Under the pieces are notes generated by a model. It was not told the origin of the DNA, made no database searches, and was given only the letters and a program-made list of their open reading frames with translations. A stretch of 64,000 nt of DNA, taken from assembly GCF_001039355.2 (NCBI RefSeq), contig NW_019774058.1, positions 351,817 to 415,816 on the forward strand. Direction: 5' to 3'. Shown in pieces: positions 37,972 through 48,057 of this stretch. Source of the DNA: Lingula anatina. Its lineage: Eukaryota; Brachiopoda; Lingulata; Lingulida; Lingulidae. The number at the start of each line of letters is the position of its first letter. Position 1 is the stretch's first letter. Made by a program: the position numbers and the translations under genes.

Positions 37972-39746
37972 GCAATTGTTTTTAGTCATAGAACACTGTT
38001 TGCTATCAGGTTTTTATCCAGGAGAAATCATGAAAATCAATTGAAAATAACATTCGATATTGAAAATTATACAAAAAATTACCTTTGCACAGAATAAGAG
38101 AATGAAAATTAAAATGTTGTTTTTTAGATCTGCAAAGTTTGAGTGTAACGTAATGGCATATGGCAACGAAGGGGACGGCCCCCATGCGATATGGCTTATG
38201 CCATGGAATGACAGTGGAATGCCCAGTGGAAAGGAGGTATGGTATTGAAGGAAAAATTTTTCAAATTTCCAAACAAAATATGTGAGGATCATATAGATTT
38301 CCGCCATGCCATTCGGTGGCAACACTTAAAATTACATGCTCAAAATACAAATAGTGTACGCAGATAACTCATGTTTGTTAAATTGTAAAATCATTTGTTT
38401 ACACCATTGAAATCCTTACATAGCTTTTACGAAGCGCGTGAATTGATAACAATAACTATTTCAAAATGTGTATATTCTTGTGGAATATGTGAGGCGTTGA
38501 ATTGTCAATTAATATCTTAAGTAAAATATTTAAAAACACTTCTTTGTAAATGAATTATAATTTGAATGTCGTTTTTGTGTGTTTCAGGTTCTGTCTTATT
38601 TCAATGTTAACCCGAAGATTGCCGAAACTCTGACATCATCATCAAGAGAAACACTCTCAAAAGGCCACCAAACGGGATCGTTTACAACTACTTTTGGTAT
38701 GTCTTGATAAAGAGTTCTTTTTTTAACAAACAAATATTTTTATTCCTAAAGGTTGTCCCGTACTGCATCAGTCTCTCCATTTGTTCGGAGTCTTATTCCT
38801 AAAGGTTGTCCCGTACTTCACCAGTCTCTCCATTTGTTCGGAGTCTTATTCCTAAAGGTTGTCCCGTACTTCACCAGTCTCTCCATTTGTTCGGAGTCTT
38901 ATTCCTAAAGGTTGTCCCGTACTTCACCAGTCTCTCCATTTGTTCGGAGTCTTATTCCTAAAGGTTGTCCCGTACTTCACCAGTCTCTCCATTTGTTAGG
39001 AGTCTTATTCCTGAAGGTCGTCCCGTACTGCACCAGTGTCTCCATTTGTTCGGAGTCTTATTCCTAAAGGTTGTCCCGTGCTGTACCAGTCTCTCCATTT
39101 GTTCGGAGTCTTATTCCTGAAGGTCGTCCCGTACTGTACCAGTCCTTTCCCATTTGATCGGTGCGTTGATTTCATGAATGATTTTATCATATTCATTTTT
39201 ATTTTAGATGTGGAAAACGAAGACTACGATGATGAGGACGATGAAGATGATGATGATAATGATGATGACGGTGGTTGTGGCAACGTAGAACAACAGCTTG
39301 CTGATGATGACGCAAATGAGGAAGAAACCGGTGGAGATGAGGAGAACGAAGAACAAGATGAAGGCGACAGGGAGGAGGAAAATGTTGAGGAAGAGGAGGA
39401 GGAAGATAATGAAGATGAACAAGAAAACACTGATGGCGAGGAGGAAGGTGCAGGTGATGAAGAAAGAGAAGAAAATGAAGATGGGGAAGAAGAGGAAGAA
39501 AAAGAAGATGATGAAGGTGACGAGCAAGAAGAACAACAAAAAGATAAACCCGCCGAAGACAAGAAAAACCTAGCACAAGCCAGAAAAGAAAACGAAGCCT
39601 TCAAGCATTGGCTCCGTCTCTTATTCCGCCCTTCTCACGTTCTAAGCGCTGGGGAGAACGTCTTTAATCCTACCCTATATCTTCACATGACCAGACTTTC
39701 TCAGGATTATGTCGGTGGCATCATGTCAACGGTGGTAATGACCTAA
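36373..39746 (+). CDS. F-box protein with a long acidic tail, family not recognised
   Basis: Exons: 36373-36459, 36894-37336, 37547-37655, 38588-38696, 39208-39746; total 1287 bases, 428 aa, phases consistent. Residues 1-29 are Ser/Gln-rich with a basic KRPK. An F-box follows at about residues 45-90 (LPCHILEEIVLKLSDLKDVL, then LRVCKTWSRIL and FWKRY), the Skp1-binding module of SCF ubiquitin ligases. About 140 residues of probable beta-rich sequence come next (FFIYFVEEGNPEYYVFKPF; HAIWLMPWND), which I cannot assign to WD40, LRR, Kelch or FBA. A tail of about 120 residues is mostly Asp/Glu, and a conserved-looking end contains FKHWLRLLFRPSHVL. A substrate-adaptor role is inferred from the F-box only. 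The third exon also occurs at 38128-38236 and the last at 43146-43690, most likely assembly copies. Confidence 0.8.
37356..37928. repeat. First copy of a segment repeated across a single N
   Basis: From the CT microsatellite (37362-37388) through an F-box gene exon (37547-37655) to 37928, this matches 37930-38508 almost base for base. The two copies meet at the lone N at 37929. Differences are scattered substitutions and a longer CT run. Confidence 0.95.
37930..38508. repeat. Second copy of the segment, with a duplicate exon
   Basis: Matches 37356-37928 and includes a full copy of the F-box gene exon at 38128-38236, identical in protein (residues KFECN to PSGKE). Both exon copies are 109 bases. 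Joining both in series would give an exon pair of 218 bases and break the frame of the downstream exon, so only one belongs in the transcript. Confidence 0.9.
38742..39165. repeat. 53-base tandem repeat, eight units
   Basis: Units start at 38742, 38795, 38848, 38901, 38954, 39007, 39060 and 39113, exactly 53 bases apart, each beginning ATTCCTAAAGG or ATTCCTGAAGG. The array fills most of the intron between the exons 38588-38696 and 39208-39746. Its last, diverged unit is where the 3.9-kb duplicated segment begins. Confidence 0.97.
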
Positions 39747-40100
39747 ATCTGACACACGTCAGAACACAAAGTGTCAGGAAATGACTGAGGGAGCGAACGA
39801 ACGACAATGACGCTTACATGTTTCTCTTAGAGCGCGGTTGCTGTCGTACAGCGAGTCAGAAGAAAGTCGGGGACTTTTGCTCTGTTTTTCGGTGTCAGAG
39901 AAAGAGAGGGGGTTTTGATAATAGCGTAGCCTACCGTTGACGCAACTTGGAACATTGTAGAACTGACAGTAGGCCTACTCTTCTAGTCAGCTTGCGGTTT
40001 ACCAGTCTACTAGTTGTTGGAGGACAGACGTGTGCGCGTCAGTCTACTTATCCGCATACATCTGTGCGCCAGGGTGATGGTGACTTCTCTTCCCCAGTAT

Positions 40101-40288
40101 CAGTAGGCCTATGTGCTTAAAAAAGCAGCAATTTCATAACAGGAGTTCTTTTTCTGAAAAAGGACCTGTTCGCTCCCTTTGTAGATCCAGCTTGGGAAAT
40201 GGTATAAAACCGAAGTCAAATTATGATTCAGAGCAGAGCCGTTCCGGCCAAAATGGGGTTTCTTTCTATAACCCCCTCCCATGCTTAC
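40101..40288 (+). mobile_element. Decayed relative of the CAGGCCCGTAGCC element
   Basis: The segment AGCAATTTCATAACAGGAGT followed by TTTTTCTGAAAAAGGACC parallels the left half of copy A at 11716, and CCCATGCTTACAGGCCTG parallels its right end. Termini and centre are degenerate. The same relic is at about 44050-44232 in the second copy of the segment. Confidence 0.6.
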
Positions 40289-41679
40289 AGGCCTGTGAAG
40301 GGTTGCTATCCCATGGAGTGCCATGACACTTGCAGCGACTTTTCTTATAATTACACACGCTTGCTATCACACCGAGTACTAGAGAAGTACACTGTATGTT
40401 TTTTTTTATAACAACATAGGTTAACTGTCACACTAGGAGGGTACAGGCGATTTGCATCAATATGAACGTTTACTGTCGGGCTTTCTGTTATGGGACTGAG
40501 AGCAATTCTTACTTTATATCACACTTCTGTTTTCAAAATGTCACATTATCACAACGATTATCAAGTTGCATATAAAGTATTCTGTACAAGGAGCGGATTT
40601 TGTATTCAAGAACGATGTCGATACCCATAAGAAAAGAGGATGAAAACGTGACAACGTTATAGAAATGTTGCTCCACTAAGGAGTGAAGAGGCGAATTATG
40701 AATATTTATTTGTAGAAATGCGTGGCTTGAAATTATGATATGGAATAGATAGGTCCTGCCTTGGTGTAATTCTTTTGGTCATATCGACATATTTACAGAA
40801 TACCGTAGGGAGCTTTGTAAAATGGTGCTTGAATAGAACATATATTTGTTAATAAATAAGTTTTTTTTAATTTTCCAAATATTAAAACAGACTGTACAAA
40901 ACTTTCTCATAAAGTTTGGTTCACAGCATGCTATGTTATACTCTCAATGATTATTACACAGTGTTGATATTTTAGTTATAAAGAAAGTCTAAGTTAGTAA
41001 TACGACTTTGTTAGTTTGGGAATCATATAGGCCTACAGCACGTATTCAAATGAAAAGAGGAGTGAAGCAGCTAAGACACACCTACTGAAGCTGCTTAACA
41101 ATAATTAATTACCCCTTAGCAGCTTCAGTAGGCGTGGCAGACATGTAAGCCGTTTAAGTTGATAGCAATTTAGCGAGAATCTCCTTGGAGATGGATCTAT
41201 CCAAAGTTAGTACGATAGGGTCCGGGAATGGCCCCTAATTCATAAGCTGGCGGTTAATAGGATCAAGCACAGAGGAGTTCACCCCAGTGTGGGTAGCAAT
41301 CTAATCATCTCACCTATCGCAATATGTTTAGTTTGCCTCCGTTATGAAAGTGTTCTAGATTCTGATTGCCTTGACAACATCAATGTTTGTTTGTGAGCAA
41401 TTTCATCAGGACGTAAGTCCAAAACGGTGCATGTATTGATACTTTGAGCACCGCAGAACTTTTGTCTAAATTATGCCTGATCCTGAAGGAAGAAATGGTC
41501 GACTATACGCATGCGCAACCACTGGATGGATGTCTAATAGTAATATTTCATAACATGCTCACATATTCATTAAAGGCAAAGAGAGCAATGATTGGAGCAA
41601 AATAAAGCATGAATCTGGTTTTGATGCTGCTTGGGGCTTCTTCCAACATACTTTTTGTCAACTTCTACCAATGACATAT

Positions 41680-41722
<43 letters not shown>

Positions 41723-42621
41723 TGTCCCTTTATCGGTAGCCTATGTTGAAGAAAATCAAGCTGGGCATAGGATAGGCCTACCAATCCGTAATGAAAAAGC
41801 AGATTTTACACAAAGTTATGACATAACAAAGTCTTGTGTTAATTTCAGAACACCTATGAGTAAAGTCTTAGTGTTTCATTTCATGTAGGCTATAATTTCA
41901 ATTCCATTGTGGATTGTGTTAATTTTCTTTTATTTAGCCCTGCAGTATAGTTTCAGTGATAAATGTTATTTTAATTCTTTCTTGTTATAACAAGAAACAT
42001 TTTTAAATATTGAAGTGTTGCGCCAAGCTAACACCTATAAGAAACAGTTCTACATTGTATCCCAGGCACATCATTGTTGACTTTTGTCGTCTGCTCTGTA
42101 GGCCTACTTAGTTAAAACCGGTATTTTTATCAAAAAATTATAATCTCTGTATTTCTATAACTAGAACAATAATTGTGAGAAAAATAAATAATGAAGCAGA
42201 TGTCTCAGCTGCCTCGACTATGTTACAAACATGATGATGTCAATGTGCAGCGTCTATGAAAACGGATTTTTGAAAGTGGTTTTTAGGTCCAAACATTTAA
42301 GACAGAGGAAATCAAACTCTGTATTCCCCAATGAAAATCAACTGTCGTCCTAAGTAGCATACCCGTAATAAATCTAAGAAGCCTCTCCTGCAGCTAATCT
42401 ACTATTTTAATAGTAAATATTTTGCATTCAACCTAGCTACGGCTATTCGTCCTCTTCAGCCTTCCATTGATTGACTGGCGTGTATGTTTGTGTGTGCGCG
42501 CCCGTGCATGTGTCTATAAGCGAGGGTGGCATGTTGTCTTTTTCGATTAGTTATCTCAAGGGGGTTTTATACATTTTTAACAGAAAATTCGGAACATAGA
42601 CGAAGCATGCAGTTAGCTTTC

Positions 42622-42626
<5 letters not shown>

Positions 42627-42672
<46 letters not shown>
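42627..42672. repeat. AT dinucleotide microsatellite
   Basis: A 46-base AT run. At the matching place in the second copy (about 46588-46598) it is only a few units long, the kind of difference expected between alleles. Confidence 0.95.
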
Positions 42673-42675
<3 letters not shown>

Positions 42676-43071
42676 CTTTAGTGTGATAGTCTATTATATA
42701 GTAGCTATATGGCAACGGTGTGATTTCCAGTCTTTGCAGGGTCAAAGTAAAACGAGTGATCCAAAATGGTTTCAATCATGATGTATCGAATGTCCTTCAG
42801 TTCCGCAACAACCACTCCATGCATTATGAAAACTGGTAGACATAAAATGTGTTGCAAGAAAATATAAGTTTTCGGAGTCTGCTAATCGGATAGACGGTTG
42901 TGCAGTCGACTTTGTGTTATTGGTCCAAAGCGGTTTTACGAACGCTTGGTCCAAAAATCAACGTAATCAAAAACCTAAAACCAGACTTCTGATGTAGTGG
43001 AGAGTAAAACTATTGCCAAAACGGTCACAATTTGTTCTAAGGGTTAATTCAAAAGAAAGAAGAATGAGAAA

Positions 43072-43072
43072 N
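43072..43072. other. Single N at a duplication junction
   Basis: This one-base ambiguity lies exactly between copy 1 and copy 2 of the 3.9-kb segment. A similar single N at 37929 lies exactly between the two shorter copies. Lone Ns at both breakpoints point to contig joins. Confidence 0.95.
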
Positions 43073-46000
43073 TGTACCAGTCCTTTCCCATTTGATCGGT
43101 GCGTTGATTTCATGAATGATTTTATCATATTCATTTTTATTTTAGATGTGGAAAACGAAGACTACGATGATGAGGATGATGAAGATGATGATGATAATGA
43201 TGATGACGGCGATGACGGTGGTTGCGGCAACGTAGAACAACAGCTTGCTGATGATGACGCAAATGAGGAAGAAACCGGTGGGGATGAGGAGAACGAAGAA
43301 CAAGATGAAGGCGACAGGGAGGAGGAAAATGTTGAGGAAGAGGAGGAAGATAATGAAGATGAACAAGAAAACATTGATGGCGAGGAGGAAGGTGCAGGTG
43401 ATGAAGAAAGAGAAGAAAATGAAGATGGGGAAGAAGAGGAAGAAAAAGAAGATGATGAAAGGGACGAGCAAGAAGAAGAACAAAAAGATAAACCCACCGA
43501 AGACAAAAAAAACCTAGCACAAGCCAGAAAAGAAAACGAAGCCTTCAAGCATTGGCTCCGTCTCTTATTCCGCCCTTCTCACGTTCTGAGCGCGGGGGAG
43601 AACGTCTTTAATCCTACCCTATATCTTCACATGACCAGACTTTCTCAGGATTATGTCGGTGGCATCATGTCAACGGTGGTAATGACCTAAATCTGACACA
43701 CAATGTCAGAACACAAAGTGTCAGGAACTGACTGAGGGAACGAACGAACGACAATGACGTTGACATGTTTGTCTTAGAGCGCGGTTGCTGTCGTACAGCG
43801 AGTCAGAAGAAAGTCGGCGACTTTTGCTCTGTTTTATAGTGTCAGAGAAGGAGAGGGGGTTTTGATAACAGCGTAGCCTACCGTCGACGCAACTCGGAAC
43901 ATTGTAGAACTGACAGTACTCTTCTAGTCAGCTTGCGGTTTACCAGTCTACTAGTTGTTGGAGGACAGGCGTGTGCGCGTCAGTCTACATATCCGCATAC
44001 ATCTGTGCGCCAGGGTGATGGTGACTTCTCTTCCTCAGTATCAGTAGGCCTATGTGCTTGAAACCAGCAATTTCAAAACGGGAGTTCTTTTTCAGAGAAA
44101 GGACCTGTTCTCTCCCTTTGTTGATCCAGCTTGGGAAATGGCATAAAACAGAAGTCAAATTATGATTCAGAGCAGAGCCGTTCCGGCCAAAATGGGGGTT
44201 CTTTCTATAACACCTCCCATGCTTCCAGGCCTGTGAAGGGTTGCTATCCCATGGAGTGCCATGACACTTGCAGCGACTTTTCTTATAATTACATACCCTT
44301 GCTATCACACTGAGTGCTAATGAAGTAGATGTTATTTTGTTTATATCAACATAAGTTTACTGTCACACTAGGAGTGTACAGGCGATATGTATCCTTATGA
44401 ACGTTTACTGTCGGCCTTTCTATTATGGTACTGAGAGCAATTCTTACTTTATATCACACTTCTGTTTTCAAAATGTCACATTATCACAACGATTATCAAG
44501 TTGCATATAAAGTATTCTGTACAAGGAGCGGATTTTGTATTCAAGAGCGATGTCGATAGCCATACGAAAAGAGGATGAAAAAGTGACAACGTTATAGAAA
44601 TGTTGCTCCACGAAGGAGTGAAGAGGCGAATTATGAATATTTATTTGTAGAAATGCGTGGCTTGAAATTATGATATGGAATAGATAGGCCCTGACTTGGT
44701 GTAATTCCTTTGGTCATATCGACATATTTACAGAGTAGGAAGCTTTGTAAAATGGTGCTTAAATAGAACATATATTTGTTAATAAACAAGTTTTTTAATT
44801 TTCCAAATATTAAAACAGACTGTACAAGACTTTCTCATAAAGTTTGGTTCACAGCATGCTATGTTATACTCTCAATGATTATTACACACTGTTGATATTT
44901 TAGTTTGAAAAACGCTTCTTATAAAGAAAGTCTAAGTTAGTAATACGACTTTGTTAGTTTGGGAATCATATACAGCACGTATTCAAATGAAAAGAGGAGT
45001 GAAGCAGCTAAGACACACCTACTGAAGCTGCTTAACAATAATTAATTATGCCTACCCCTTAGCAGCTTCAGTAGGTGTGGCAGACTTGTAAGCCGCTTAA
45101 GTTGATAGCAATTTAGCGAGAATCTCCTTGGAGATGGATCTATCCAAAGTTAGTACGATAGGGTCCGGGAATGGCCCCTAATTCATAAGTACGATAGGGT
45201 CCGGGAATGGCCCCTAATTCATAAGCTGGCGGTTAATAGGATCAAGCACAGTGGAGTTCACCCCAGTGTGGGTAGCAATCTAATCATCTCACCTATCGCA
45301 ATATGTTTAGTTTGCCTCCGTTATGAAAGTGTTCTAGATTCTGATTGCCTTGACAACATCAATGTTTGTTTGTGAACAATTTCATCAGGACGTAAGTCCA
45401 AAACGGTGCATGTATTGATACTTTGAGCACCGCAGAACTTTTGTCTAAATTATGCCTGATCCTGAAGGAAGAAATGGTCGACTATACGCATGCGCAACCA
45501 CTGGATGGATGTCTAACATTTCATAACATGCTCAAATATTCATTAAAGGCAAAGAGAGCAATGACTGGAGCAAAATAAAGCATGAATCTGGTTTTGATCC
45601 TGCTTGGGGCTTCTTCCAACATACTTTTTGTCAACTTCTACCAATGACACATTTATTTATTTATTTATTTATTTATTTATGTCCCTTTATCGGTAGCCTA
45701 TGTTGAAGAAAATCAAGCTGGGCATAGGATAGGCCTACCAATCGGTAATGAAAAAGCAGATTTTACACAAAGTTATGACATAACAAAGTCTTGTTTTAAT
45801 TTCAGAACACCTATGTGTAAAGTCTTAGTGTTTCATTTCATGTAGGCTATAATTTCAATTCCATTGTGAATTATGTTAATTTTCTTTTATTTAGCCCTGC
45901 AGTATAGTTTCAGTGATAAATGTTATTTTAATTCTTTCTTGTTATAACAAGAAACATTTTTAAATATTGAAGTGTTGCGCCAAGCTAACACCTAAAAGAA

Positions 46001-46995
46001 ACAGTTCTACATTGTATCCCAGGCACATCATTGTTGACTTTTGTCGTCTGCTCTGTAGGCCTACTTAGTTAAAACCGGAATTTTTATCAAAAAAAAATTA
46101 TAATCTCTGTATTTCTATAACTAGAACAATAATTGTGAGAAAAATAAATAATGAAGCAGATGTCTCAGCTGCCTCGACTATGTTACAAACATGATGATGT
46201 CAATGTGCAGCGTCTATGAAAACGGATTTTTGAAAGTGGTTTTTAGGTCCAAACATTTAAGAAAGAGGAAATCAAACTCTGTATTCCCCAATGAAAATCG
46301 ACTGTCGTCCTAAGTAGCATACCCATAATAAATCTAAGAAGCCTCTCCTGCAGCTAATCTACTATTTTAATAGTAAATATTTTGCATTCAACCTAGTTAC
46401 GGCTATTCGTCCTCTTCAGCCTTCCATTGATTGACTGGCGTGTATGTTTGTGTGTGCGCGCCCGTGCATGTGTCTATAAGCGAGGGTGGCATGTTGTCTT
46501 TTTCGATTAGTTATCTCAAGGGGGTTTTATCCATTTTTAGAAGAAAATTCGGAACATACACGAAGCATGCAGTTAGCTTTCCAACAATGTATATATGTTC
46601 TTTAGTGTGATAGTCTATGATATAGTAGCTGTATGGCAACGGTGTGATTTCCAGTCTTTCCAGGGTCAAAGTAAAATCGAGTGATCCAAAATGGTTTCAA
46701 TCATGATGTATCGAATGTCCTTCAGTTCCGCAACAACCACTCCATGCATTATGAAAACTGGTAGACATAAAATGTGTTGCAAGAAAATATAAGTTTTCGG
46801 AGTCTGCTAATCGGATAGACGGTTGTGCAGTCGACTTTGTGTTATTGGTCCAAAGCGGTTTTACGAACGCTTGGTCCAAAAATCAACGTAATCAAAAACC
46901 TAAAACCGGACTTCTGATGTAGTGGAGAGTAAAACTATTGCCAAAACGGTCACAATTTGTTCTAAGGGTTAATTCAAAAGAAAGAAGAATGAGAG
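43073..46995. repeat. 3.9-kb segment, copy 2
   Basis: Matches 39135-43071 to its end. Differences include a three-codon gain and one-codon loss in the acidic exon, four amino-acid changes, a 36-base internal direct duplication at about 45151-45223 (TACGATAGGGTCCGGGAATG and following), and much shorter AT and ATTT arrays. From 46996 on the sequence is unique again. Confidence 0.95.
43146..43690 (+). pseudogene. Duplicate of the F-box gene acidic last exon
   Basis: An open 545-base exon copy with its acceptor (43143-43145) and stop (43688-43690), encoding the same Asp/Glu-rich stretch and C terminus as 39208-39746. No copies of the F-box exons precede it, so it cannot form a complete gene. It is either an allelic copy placed in tandem by assembly (favoured) or a true partial duplication. 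The frame is intact, which fits an allele better than a decaying pseudogene. Confidence 0.75.
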
Positions 46996-48057
46996 AACGG
47001 CCTTTTGGATTTTTTGTGACACGCAAGTATTCAGCTTAGATACATACACACAATGGTCAATAGAGGTGTCACCCCCTGAATCAGAGTAATCAAATAATAA
47101 TCAAGTAATCAATAATCAAAGTAGGCAGATCTTGAGTAGTTATAATGCCTGGTCTACATTTGTGTGTGAAATTTGATGTTAATAAAATGATATCAGGAAC
47201 ATATCATTCCACAGTCATTTGTCTCCCCCAAAGTATTGGTTCAGTAGGGTGACACTTCTATTGTCCATTGTGTGTTTAATTATCCGCCTGTACCAAAACC
47301 GATTCGACGTTGAGCCGTTTTTGCAAGAGGTCCTAGCATTCAGCTGACATTTATAAGGCTTATAACAGTCGCTTTCATGTATACTCCCGGGCTGGCTTTC
47401 AACAGCGTTCTTTGAGTTCTTAAGGGCACAACAGTTTGGTGATATAATATATTTAAGTTTTTCATACCTAGACTAACCGTGAAAAAATTACTGAAAAGAT
47501 AGCACAAGGCATTAATGCTTTCCTCCGTCATGTCTTGTGGTCTTTTGGCTCAAAGGCTGAAAATGAAGCAGAGAATGATAAGAGTTTTTAGGGATGAAAA
47601 CGTTTACGTTCTTCCGTCTGAATTCGTTACTTTAAACCGATCTGATTATAAGCAAATTGTATGTCTGTTTTTCGCTGTCTTTCTTTATATAATCTTTAGA
47701 GCGTTTTGTCAAAGTTGAATTATAAATTAATGAAGTATGTTTAACTTTTCTGTCAAATGACCAATAAACGAGGAGAAGAAAAGAAGCCACACTCTTTATA
47801 GTGAAACATTTTAGAGGCATTTGTGTACAGTGTAAATTGATATTTTTATCTTAGTATTGTTCACAAAGATAAACGGCAAACAATAAAATTAATGAAATCA
47901 TTTAAAACAATCATGTGTCTGGGAGTATAAGGGTGTGGTCCCGATATTGTGTCCTTAAATAAAAGAAAATCTGTTCATTTGCCAGCACTGTTGTCTAGCA
48001 CCCACGTACTTAAATCGATCGATCCAGGTTAGTTTTTTAACGGAGGAGGTAAGCACC
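46996..48057. other. Intergenic DNA before the lectin gene
   Basis: Unique AT-rich sequence. A frame at 47515-47718 has no recognisable similarity and no splice support. The lectin gene's signal-peptide exon should lie here if it exists, but I could not identify it. Confidence 0.5.

Larger units (their letters stand above)
39135..43071. repeat. 3.9-kb segment, copy 1
   Basis: Contains the last F-box gene exon and about 3.3 kb downstream. It repeats at 43073-46995 with scattered substitutions and indels. Beyond the exon it holds a decayed inverted-repeat element (about 40101-40288), a copy of the dispersed repeat also seen near 23.3 kb (41085-41205), an ATTT array (41676-41721) and a 46-base AT array (42627-42672). 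No second gene is supported in it. Confidence 0.95.

Noticed and set aside
39199-39604. Three long frames on the strand opposite the acidic exon, rich in Ser, His/Leu or Phe/Ile
   Set aside because: They are complements of GAA/GAT-rich codons. Composition alone explains the absence of stops, and the plus-strand frame is spliced in phase with a gene.
47515-47718. A 67-residue frame with a hydrophobic end
   Set aside because: No similarity, no splice pattern or context, and of a length expected by chance in AT-rich DNA.
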